From: RDXT01 sp033765305
GTDB lineage: Bacteria > Bacteroidota > Bacteroidia > J057
NCBI GenBank assembly: GCA_033765305.1
Contig: JANRID010000041.1
Location: forward strand, 1 to 13,296
Direction: 5' to 3'
DNA: 13,296 bases
Each line of letters begins with the position of its first letter. Position 1 is the stretch's first letter. A model generated the notes under the pieces. The model ran no database searches, was not told where the DNA came from, and saw nothing but the letters and a program-made list of their open reading frames with translations. Position numbers and translations under genes: made by a program. Positions 7,751-13,296 of the stretch are shown here, piece after piece.

Positions 7751-7776
7751 CAGCCGGTGCCTTCCGGCACCGGCTG
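7751..7776. terminator. Perfect 11-bp hairpin between convergent genes
   Basis: CAGCCGGTGCC (7751-7761) pairs perfectly with GGCACCGGCTG (7766-7776) around a TTCC tetraloop. It lies midway between the stop of the TOPRIM-like gene and the stop of the convergent T9SS cargo gene. No U-tract is present on either strand, so it may act as a 3'-end stabiliser or as a bidirectional terminator. Confidence 0.6.
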
Positions 7777-7797
7777 CTCAAGCCTTATATCCGCAGC

Positions 7798-10700
7798 TCA
7801 GGGCTGCGCCTTGATCCACTTCTGCATCCAGCGGCCCTGCTGCGTGCGCACCTCCACGAGGTACACGCCGCCAGGCAGCTGAGCCGCAGGCAGTTCCGAC
7901 CGGAAGCTGCTCACCTCGCGGCGCAGCACTTCCCGCCCGGAGAGGTCCAGCATCCGCACCTCGTCCATCAGCAGGCTGCTTTCCAGGATGATCTGGCCGC
8001 GGCCCGGGTTCGGGTAGAGGGAGATGGCCGCAGCCGGCAGCAGATCGCCCGCCGCATCGGTGCTGTTGTCCTCGATGGTGATGACCACCGTATCTACCCC
8101 GCCGATCTGGCCGTTGACCACAGCGGCGATGTACAGCACCACCGTCTCATTGCCTTCCAGCACCTGATCGTCCAGGATCTGCACCGAAACGGTATCCGAC
8201 AGGCGCGTGCCGCAGAAGCCCGACTGGTACAGGGTGTCGTTGGCGAAGACGAAGTCGGCGCCCTGGGTGGCGGTGCTGTTTGCGGCCAGGTAAACCCAGA
8301 CCTCGGTGCTGTCCGGATTGAGGTTCATGAAGCTCAGCGGCACGGCCACTGTGGTGTTCTGCTCCGGCACGGACAGGGCCGCCGGCACAAAGGTCACCAT
8401 CGGCTGGGGCACCGGCACGATGTCGGAGAGGAAGCTCGGCAGGATCTGGTAGCCCGAGGTGCGCGGCACGCTGCTGTCGAACTGCCCGCCGATGCCGTTC
8501 ACGTTGAAATAGCCCTGCGGAGCCGGCTGGCTGTACAGCGCCACGTCGTTGTCGATGCGCAGGTCGAAGGTGTTCGTGCCGTCCGTGATCTGGGCCGTGA
8601 AGCCGGAGCCCGTGCCCGTCCACTGCGCCGGATTGACCAGCTTCACACATTCGATGCGGATATACTCCGACTCCGTGGACTCGCCCAGCGAGTCCACCAG
8701 CACCGGCGCCTGGATGGGCCGGCCCGCAGCCGCCACGATGATCGTATCCAGCGTGCCCATCTGGGTCAGGCCGTTGAACTGCTCCACGCGCCCGATGACA
8801 TGCAGGCTGTCGCCTTGGGTCACCTGGGTGTAGCCCACTGTTGCGGAGGTGGTGAACACGCCGATGCCGTGGGCTGCGTCGCGGAGGGTAAACTGCACGC
8901 CGTTGCCGCCCCGGAGGTCCACGCCGTACACGACGCCGCGCACTTCGCAGCGCACATTCAGCGAGTCGCCGATCCCGTCGCCGTTGGCGTCGGCCGTGAT
9001 CAGGCCGATGGGGTACACCGGCAGGGGCACATCGTCGTCGGTGATGGTGATTCTGACCGTATCATTCGTGCTGATGATGCCGCATCCGCTCAGCGAATCG
9101 AGGCGCAGGACGAAAAATTCGGGGCCTTCCACGTCCGCATCGTTCACAATGGGGATGTTCAGGGCGAGGGTCGCGGGGCCGCCGCTGGCGAACACGACCG
9201 TATCAGGCGAGCTGAAGGTGAAATCCTGGACCGGCGTAGCCGTATTGCCCGCCTGGAGCGATACCAGCACCGAGCAATCGGCGGCGGCGGGCGAAATGCT
9301 CAGCGAAACCGAAGCCGGACCGCCTGATTCGGCCACCGTTACCTGCGCCTGGACAAAATTGACCAGCGTAGGCACCACCACCACCGTATCGCAGGAGACT
9401 GCGAAGTGGGTGCCCAGCGAATCCGTGAAATCCACCGGAAACACATTCCACTGCGTAGCGCCGATTGCCCAGTCGAGGGTGCCGGCCTGCACCGTGGCCT
9501 TGCGCACGAGGGTAAACTCGCTGGTAGCGCCCGTGCCCACGGGCCAGTTGGTGCCGGGGTCATTGCCGATGATGCCGATGATATCCACCGTGTCGGCACT
9601 CACCGTATCGATGAGGGCCAGGGCGTCATCGCCGTTGAAGAAGGTGGCGTCGCCGGTGGTGTCGCTGGCGGCGAGGATGGCGGCATTGCCCGAAGGATTG
9701 CCGATCACATACACCGCGCCGGGCATCAGCATGCCGCTGGGGCGGAAGATGACCGGGGTCAGGCCGCCGTTGTTGAAGCGGCGGATCTGATAGTTTCTCA
9801 GATTGACCGGCAGATCTGTGGGGTTGTAGATTTCGAGGGCCTTGTTATTGCCGGAGCCTTCGAGGTATTCGGAGAAGAAGGGCGCCGAGCAGGGCGCCGG
9901 GCCGGACGGAGGCTGCTGCTGAGCCGAGTCGAGGATGGTCACGGTGGTATTGGGCACCGCGCCGACCGCGCATCCCGACAGCGAGTCGATGGCGAGGGTG
10001 AAGGTCTCATTGCCTTCGGCAGCCGGATCGAGCAGGATGGGAATGCTGAGCGTCAGGCTCGTGGGGCCGCCGCTGGCGAACACGACCGTATCAGGCGAAG
10101 AAAAGGTAAAGTCGGTGCCTTCCGTGGCCGTGGAGCCCGGCAGGAGGGAGACCTTCACGGAGCAGCTGGCTGCGGCAGGGGCGATGGTGAGCGATACGTT
10201 CACCTGGCCTGCGGCTTCCGGAACGGAATAGCCTGCAGCGGCGAAGCTCACTTCATTGGCCGGCGTCACGCTGCCGCAGGGCAGCATGACGTGCGCGCCG
10301 AGGAAGCTGGTGGCATCCTGCGGATACACATCCCACTGCGTGGCGCCCAGCGCCCAGCTGAGGGTTCCGGCCTGCACATTGGACTGGCGCACGAGGGTAA
10401 ACTCGCTGGTAGCGCCCGTGCCCACGGGCCAGTTGACGCCGGGGTCGTTGCCGATGATGCCGATGATGTCCAGGGTATCGCCCGTGACCTTGTTTTTCAG
10501 CAGCAGGGCATCGTCGCCGTTGAAGAAGGTGATGGTGTGCAGCGTGTCGGAGACGGCGAGAATTGCCGCCACCGCCGTGGGGTTGCCGGCTACGAATACC
10601 GCGCCGGGCGCCAGGGGTCCCTGCATGAGCAGCGAGTCGGTAGCCGTCGGGGAGCCGTTGTTGTAGCGGTAGATGACGTAATCGGCGAGGCTGACCGTGG

Positions 10701-10851
10701 CGGAGGACGGGTTGAAGATCTCGATGGCCTTGTTGTTGCTCAGGCCTTCGAGGTACTCGGAAAAGAAGAGCTCGGAACAGGGCGCAGGCGCCTGCGCGAT
10801 GCCGGCGAAAGGCAGCAGCAGGGCGAGCCACAGCGTTGCAATACGGTTCAT
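7798..10851 (-). CDS. T9SS-sorted surface protein with lamin-tail and Calx-beta domains
   Basis: 1017 residues from ATG 10851. Domain order: signal peptide 1-20 (MNRIATLWLALLLPFAGIAQ); lamin-tail-like domain 1 from C25 (FFSEYLEG, NNKAIEIFNP); Calx-beta 1 about 201-305; lamin-tail-like domain 2 from C321 with the same motifs; Calx-beta 2 about 497-600, ending in TITDDD; an OB-like region about 610-800 (GLITADANGDGIGDSLNV, then GRVEQFNG); Calx-beta 3 about 818-925; and a T9SS type A sorting domain 941-1017 (LYPNPG, LDLSGREV, LPGGVYLVEV, KWIKAQP). The product should cross the outer membrane by T9SS and be released or anchored after removal of the C-terminal domain. Calx-beta domains often bind calcium. 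Both early Calx-beta units carry a matched cysteine pair (near SCS/DCS and LSGC), possibly a disulfide. No catalytic domain is seen; adhesion or matrix function is inference. An in-frame ATG at 10896 is rejected because a -7 box lies there. Confidence 0.92.
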   Translation of the reverse strand: MNRIATLWLALLLPFAGIAQAPAPCSELFFSEYLEGLSNNKAIEIFNPSSATVSLADYVIYRYNNGSPTATDSLLMQGPLAPGAVFVAGNPTAVAAILAVSDTLHTITFFNGDDALLLKNKVTGDTLDIIGIIGNDPGVNWPVGTGATSEFTLVRQSNVQAGTLSWALGATQWDVYPQDATSFLGAHVMLPCGSVTPANEVSFAAAGYSVPEAAGQVNVSLTIAPAAASCSVKVSLLPGSTATEGTDFTFSSPDTVVFASGGPTSLTLSIPILLDPAAEGNETFTLAIDSLSGCAVGAVPNTTVTILDSAQQQPPSGPAPCSAPFFSEYLEGSGNNKALEIYNPTDLPVNLRNYQIRRFNNGGLTPVIFRPSGMLMPGAVYVIGNPSGNAAILAASDTTGDATFFNGDDALALIDTVSADTVDIIGIIGNDPGTNWPVGTGATSEFTLVRKATVQAGTLDWAIGATQWNVFPVDFTDSLGTHFAVSCDTVVVVPTLVNFVQAQVTVAESGGPASVSLSISPAAADCSVLVSLQAGNTATPVQDFTFSSPDTVVFASGGPATLALNIPIVNDADVEGPEFFVLRLDSLSGCGIISTNDTVRITITDDDVPLPVYPIGLITADANGDGIGDSLNVRCEVRGVVYGVDLRGGNGVQFTLRDAAHGIGVFTTSATVGYTQVTQGDSLHVIGRVEQFNGLTQMGTLDTIIVAAAGRPIQAPVLVDSLGESTESEYIRIECVKLVNPAQWTGTGSGFTAQITDGTNTFDLRIDNDVALYSQPAPQGYFNVNGIGGQFDSSVPRTSGYQILPSFLSDIVPVPQPMVTFVPAALSVPEQNTTVAVPLSFMNLNPDSTEVWVYLAANSTATQGADFVFANDTLYQSGFCGTRLSDTVSVQILDDQVLEGNETVVLYIAAVVNGQIGGVDTVVITIEDNSTDAAGDLLPAAAISLYPNPGRGQIILESSLLMDEVRMLDLSGREVLRREVSSFRSELPAAQLPGGVYLVEVRTQQGRWMQKWIKAQP
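9030..9891 (-). repeat. Second copy of the lamin-tail plus Calx-beta module (T9SS protein)
   Basis: This stretch encodes roughly residues 321-607 and repeats the module at 9936-10779 with an offset of about 885-888 bp (296 residues). DNA at 9175-9210 (36 nt) is identical to 10063-10098, and 9502-9550 (49 nt) is identical to 10387-10435. Runs this long, at synonymous sites too, point to recent duplication or gene conversion within the gene. Confidence 0.8.
9936..10779 (-). repeat. First copy of the lamin-tail plus Calx-beta module (T9SS protein)
   Basis: Encodes roughly residues 25-305. It shares the identical blocks 10063-10098 and 10387-10435 with the second copy. The conserved protein segments include FFSEYLEG, IIGIIGNDPG, NWPVGTGATSEFTLVR and DFTFSSPDTVVFASGGP. 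Confidence 0.8.
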
Positions 10852-10893
10852 AGGCAATGGGTTTTTGGTGAAACACCGGGTTCTAAGACGGGC

Positions 10894-10901
10894 CAAAGAT
10901 A
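10894..10901 (-). promoter_or_regulatory. Candidate -7 box of the T9SS cargo gene, TATCTTTG on the minus strand
   Basis: The minus strand reads TATCTTTG from 10901 to 10894, a perfect TAnnTTTG match 42 bases before ATG 10851. No TTTG is found 19-21 bp upstream. It overlaps the longer in-frame ATG at 10896, arguing for the later start. Confidence 0.5.
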
Positions 10902-11067
10902 CACAGCCCGGCGGAAGAACCGCGTCCGGACTGCGGGGAAATTCCCCGTGCGGGCGCGGGCGCAGGGGCCGAACGCCCCTGCCCTGCTGAATATCAGCAC
11001 CTTATGCCCAAACTGTCTTGCACCCTCCGGCTTTCCGGAATTTTTCGCGAAATTTTTCAGCAGTTTT
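10902..11067. other. Intergenic region between the T9SS gene and the tRNA-Asp promoter
   Basis: A GC-rich half (10902 to about 11010) gives way to an AT-rich half. The latter contains the perfect palindrome TTTCGCGAAA at 11043-11052, flanked by a direct repeat of AATTTTTC. I see no gene. The palindrome could be a protein-binding site, but nothing else supports this. Confidence 0.4.
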
Positions 11068-11098
11068 TTTGCACGGTTGATTCTCCTGTCTATATTTG
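11068..11098 (+). promoter_or_regulatory. Bacteroidota-type housekeeping promoter of tRNA-Asp
   Basis: TTTG (11068-11071), exactly 19 bp, then TATATTTG (11091-11098). Both elements are perfect matches to the Bacteroidota primary sigma factor consensus (-33 TTTG, -7 TAnnTTTG). Transcription should begin near 11103-11106, about 55 bases before the tRNA. Confidence 0.85.
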
Positions 11099-11158
11099 TA
11101 GCCCGAAACAACGAGGTCATTCAGCCGCAGCGGCCATGCCTCGGTTCTTGAACAAGCT

Positions 11159-11232
11159 GGTCCGGTAGTTCAGTCGGTTAGAATACGTGCCTGTCACGCA
11201 CGGGGTCGCGGGTTCGAGTCCCGTCCGGACCG
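11159..11232 (+). tRNA. tRNA-Asp(GTC)
   Basis: 74 nt. The acceptor arms GGTCCGG (11159-11165) and CCGGACC (11225-11231) pair perfectly, with discriminator G11232. The anticodon stem CGTGC/GCACG encloses the loop CTGTCAC with anticodon GTC at 11193-11195. The T arm contains GGTTCGAGTCC. CCA is not encoded. It delivers aspartate to GAC/GAU codons. It is a single-gene transcript with its own promoter (11068-11098) and terminator (11234-11261). Confidence 0.99.
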
Positions 11233-11233
11233 C

Positions 11234-11261
11234 AAAGCCTCCCGGAGGGGAGGCTTTTTTT
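11234..11261 (+). terminator. Intrinsic terminator of tRNA-Asp
   Basis: AGCCTCCC (11236-11243) pairs with GGGAGGCT (11248-11255) around a GGAG loop, extended by A-T pairs. The T-run reaches 11261. This is a classic stem plus U-tract just 2 bases after the tRNA. Confidence 0.93.
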
Positions 11262-11267
11262 ATGGCC

Positions 11268-11299
11268 TCTGCGCAAGTTCGGCGGGCCTTATAATATTG
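11268..11299 (+). promoter_or_regulatory. Weak candidate promoter for the LpxH-like/glycosyltransferase operon
   Basis: TCTG (11268-11271), 20 bp and TAATATTG (11292-11299) approximate TTTG / TAnnTTTG with one mismatch in each. A second candidate -7 box, CATCTTTG, lies at 11328-11335 without a -33 partner. The tRNA terminator lies just upstream, so the operon needs a promoter somewhere in 11262-11416. Confidence 0.28.
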
Positions 11300-11416
11300 G
11301 CCTAATATTCCCCTAACAGCGTCTCGGCATCTTTGCAGCTGTATCAGGCCGGAACCTTGCCCGGATTCGCAGCGAACACTTGAATCCCCGCAGGGCCGCG
11401 CCACGAACCGGAGCGG

Positions 11417-12250
11417 ATGAGCAAACGCAGCGTAGATCTTGTCATCATTTCAGATGTGCACCTGGGCACGTACGGCAGCCACGCCGCGGAGCTGGTGCAG
11501 TACCTCAAGAGCATCGAACCCAAGGTGCTGGTTCTCAACGGGGACATCATCGATATCTGGCAGTTCAGCAAGCGCTACTGGCCCAAGCCCCACATGCAGG
11601 TGCTGAAGGAGCTGGTGAGGCTGGCAGCCAACGATACGCCGGTCTATTACCTCACCGGCAACCACGACGAGCTGCTGCGCAAGTTTTCGGGCTTCTCGCT
11701 GGGCAATTTCCACCTCCTCGACCAGCTCGTGCTCGACCTGGACGGCCGCAAGACCTGGATCTTCCACGGCGACATCTTCGATGCCAGCATGCAGTACGCC
11801 AAATGGCTCGCCAAGCTCGGCGCCATCGGCTACGACCTGCTGATCCTGCTCAACAGCTTCTGCAACGGGGTGCTCGCCCGCATGGGCCGGCCCAAGATGT
11901 CCTTCTCCAAGCGCATCAAGCAAAGCGTCAAAACGGCCGTCAGCTATATCAGCGACTTCGAGCAGGCAGCGGCAGCGGTGGCCATCGAGCGGGGCTACGA
12001 CTTCGTGGCCTGCGGCCACATCCACCAGCCTCAGATCCGCGAAATTGCCACCAGCCAGGGCAGCATCACCTACCTCAACTCCGGCGACTGGGTCGAAAAT
12101 CTGACCGCGCTGGAATATCACGGCGGAATGTGGTATATTTACCCCTATTCCGATGCCGGCGCCGACCGCAGCCGGGATCTGACCGATGTGCTGCATGAGG
12201 CTTCTGCCCCCATTACCCCGCCCCGGCCTGTGCCTGTACCTGTCTCCTGA
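11417..12250 (+). CDS. LpxH-family metallophosphoesterase (UDP-2,3-diacylglucosamine diphosphatase-like)
   Basis: 277 residues with the full set of calcineurin-like metal-binding motifs: SDVHLG (12-17), NGDIIDIW (41-48), GNHDE (81-85), HGDIFD (117-122) and CGHIHQP (199-205). The spacing and the LpxH-like SDVHLG and GNHDE fit LpxH, which cleaves UDP-2,3-diacylglucosamine to lipid X in lipid A synthesis. It is longer than E. coli LpxH (about 240 residues). Its insert, AKWLAKLGAIGYDLLILLNSFCN (128-150), and SGDWVENLTALEY (222-234) match a Bacteroidota subgroup. Whether that subgroup is the true lipid A enzyme or a paralogue for another pyrophosphate or phosphate substrate cannot be decided here. 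The C-terminal tail is proline-rich (ITPPRPVPVPVS). It should be a peripheral inner-membrane enzyme. The glycosyltransferase follows 30 bp downstream, likely in one transcript. Confidence 0.9.
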   Translation: MSKRSVDLVIISDVHLGTYGSHAAELVQYLKSIEPKVLVLNGDIIDIWQFSKRYWPKPHMQVLKELVRLAANDTPVYYLTGNHDELLRKFSGFSLGNFHLLDQLVLDLDGRKTWIFHGDIFDASMQYAKWLAKLGAIGYDLLILLNSFCNGVLARMGRPKMSFSKRIKQSVKTAVSYISDFEQAAAAVAIERGYDFVACGHIHQPQIREIATSQGSITYLNSGDWVENLTALEYHGGMWYIYPYSDAGADRSRDLTDVLHEASAPITPPRPVPVPVS

Positions 12251-12280
12251 ACGGACCCGGGGCTGCAATGCTGTCCCCGC

Positions 12281-13291
12281 ATGAAACTGCTCTACGCGAT
12301 TCAAGGCACCGGCAACGGCCATGTGAGCCGCGCCCGCGATGTGGTGCCCGCTCTCGAACAATACGGCCACGTGGATGTGCTCATCAGCGGCACCCAGTCG
12401 GAGGTCAAGCTGCCCTTCGAGCTGAAATACCGATTCAAAGGCGCCTCGTTCATCTACAATAAAAAGGGCGGCATCGACTACTTCCGCTCCGCCCGCCTCA
12501 ACCTCACCCCGCGCCTGCTCGGCGAGGTCCACTCGCTCCCCATTACCTCCTACGACCTGGTTATCAACGACTTCGAGCCGGTGTCCTCCTGGGCCTGCCG
12601 CTTCAGGGGCGTGCCCTGCGTGGCCATGGGGCATCAGGCAGCCTTCCTGTCGGAGCGCACGCCCCGCCCCGCCCACCGCGATCCGCTGGGCGAATGGATC
12701 CTCCAGCACTATGCCCCTGCGCAGCATGCCGTGGGCTTTCACTTCGACCGCTACGACAGCTTCATCTACCCGCCGGTGATCCGCGCCGACGTGCGCGCCC
12801 AGACCCCGGGCGACGGCGGATACTACACCGTCTACCTGCCGGCCTTCAACGAGCAGGTGCTCATCGGCATCCTCAAGCAGCTGCCGGAGACGCAGTGGCA
12901 GGTCTTTTCGCGCTACGCCAAATCCGACTTCCGCGACCGAAACGTATGGGTGCGGCGCGTGGATGCGGCGGCCTTCACCGAAAGCCTGGTGCACTGCACG
13001 GGCATCCTCTCCGGCGCGGGCTTCGAGACGCCGGCGGAAGCGCTCTACCTGGGCAAAAAGATCTTCACCGTGCCCATCCGGGGCCAGTACGAGCAGTACT
13101 GCAACGGCGAATCGCTGCGGCGCCTCGGCGTGCAGGTGGTCCGGAGCCTGGACCAGAACCCCGCAGGCCTGCTGCGCACCTGGATCGAGACCGGCAAGCC
13201 GGTCAAGGTGGACTATCCCGACGAGCTGCATGCAGCCATCCAGCATGCCTTCCGGCTGGCCGGCAAAGCCGCCGTGCGGGAGGCGGTGTGA
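12281..13291 (+). CDS. Glycosyltransferase, MJ1255/MurG-like GT-B family
   Basis: 336 residues, complete; the stop lies 5 bases before the window end. The N-terminal Rossmann half opens with LYAIQGTGNGHVSRARDVVP (4-23); the glycine-rich GNGH loop is typical of MurG-like and MJ1255/VC2487 glycosyltransferases (Pfam Glyco_trans_1_3 type). YDLVINDFEP (91-100) and VAMGHQAAF (114-122) follow. The C-terminal half has VYLPAFNEQ (184-192), the donor-site block GILSGAGFETPAEALYLGKK (241-260) and VPIRGQYEQ (264-272), where the nucleotide-sugar is expected to bind. There are no membrane segments; it is probably peripheral at the inner membrane. Donor and acceptor are unknown. Coupling to an LpxH-like phosphatase suggests a glycolipid or lipid A-related acceptor, which is inference. 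Confidence 0.9.
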   Translation: MKLLYAIQGTGNGHVSRARDVVPALEQYGHVDVLISGTQSEVKLPFELKYRFKGASFIYNKKGGIDYFRSARLNLTPRLLGEVHSLPITSYDLVINDFEPVSSWACRFRGVPCVAMGHQAAFLSERTPRPAHRDPLGEWILQHYAPAQHAVGFHFDRYDSFIYPPVIRADVRAQTPGDGGYYTVYLPAFNEQVLIGILKQLPETQWQVFSRYAKSDFRDRNVWVRRVDAAAFTESLVHCTGILSGAGFETPAEALYLGKKIFTVPIRGQYEQYCNGESLRRLGVQVVRSLDQNPAGLLRTWIETGKPVKVDYPDELHAAIQHAFRLAGKAAVREAV

Positions 13292-13296
13292 GGGGG

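Noticed and set aside
7687..11151. Two long plus-strand open frames (about 546 and 581 codons) across the T9SS protein
   Set aside because: Antisense to a protein with signal peptide, repeated domains and a T9SS sorting domain; the translations are histidine- and arginine-rich shadows.
11450..13246. A 598-codon open frame on the minus strand covering both the LpxH-like and glycosyltransferase genes
   Set aside because: It lies antisense to two clearly recognisable enzymes and its translation has no recognisable domain. Long antisense frames are expected in GC-rich coding DNA.

Overview
The window looks like a GC-rich (roughly 60% or more by eye) chromosome of the phylum Bacteroidota. Three things point there: a secreted protein with a C-terminal type IX secretion (T9SS) sorting domain, promoter elements of the Bacteroidota type (TTTG, about 19 bp, TAnnTTTG), and start codons without Shine-Dalgarno sequences. 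DUF3667 and the LpxH-like phosphatase plus glycosyltransferase pair also fit the phylum. I cannot assign a genus.

Layout. Bases 1-604 are non-coding and hold a compound tandem array of 98-99 bp units. Each full unit combines a TTGCG-rich block with a REP-like hairpin, and a short heptamer repeat precedes the array. Then come a secreted cyclophilin-like-fold protein (784-1257), an AraC-type regulator (1443-2321), a convergent Gfo/Idh/MocA dehydrogenase of the IolW/YdgJ type (2338-3399, minus) and, divergent from it, asparaginyl-tRNA synthetase (asnS, 3471-4907). A small zinc-ribbon membrane protein of the DUF3667 type follows (4961-5722).

Bases 5824-7730 carry a tightly coupled two-gene cassette with a 4-bp ATGA overlap: an OLD/AAA_21-type ATPase and a TOPRIM-like (DUF4276-like) partner. 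It looks like an anti-phage or toxin-type defence pair. From memory it resembles the MAD3/MAD4 subunits of the methylation-associated defence system, but no methyltransferase, kinase or specificity subunit is visible in the window. It ends at a perfect 11-bp hairpin shared with a convergent 1017-residue T9SS cargo protein (7798-10851, minus). That protein is built from a duplicated lamin-tail plus Calx-beta module, an OB-like region, a third Calx-beta and the sorting domain.

A tRNA-Asp(GTC) gene follows with a near-ideal Bacteroidota promoter and an intrinsic terminator (11068-11261). The window closes with a probable operon of an LpxH-family metallophosphoesterase (11417-12250) and an MJ1255/MurG-like glycosyltransferase (12281-13291), likely acting on envelope glycolipids.

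Most of the window is ordinary housekeeping and envelope biology. The parts most worth a second look are the ATPase/TOPRIM-like pair and the compound repeat array.
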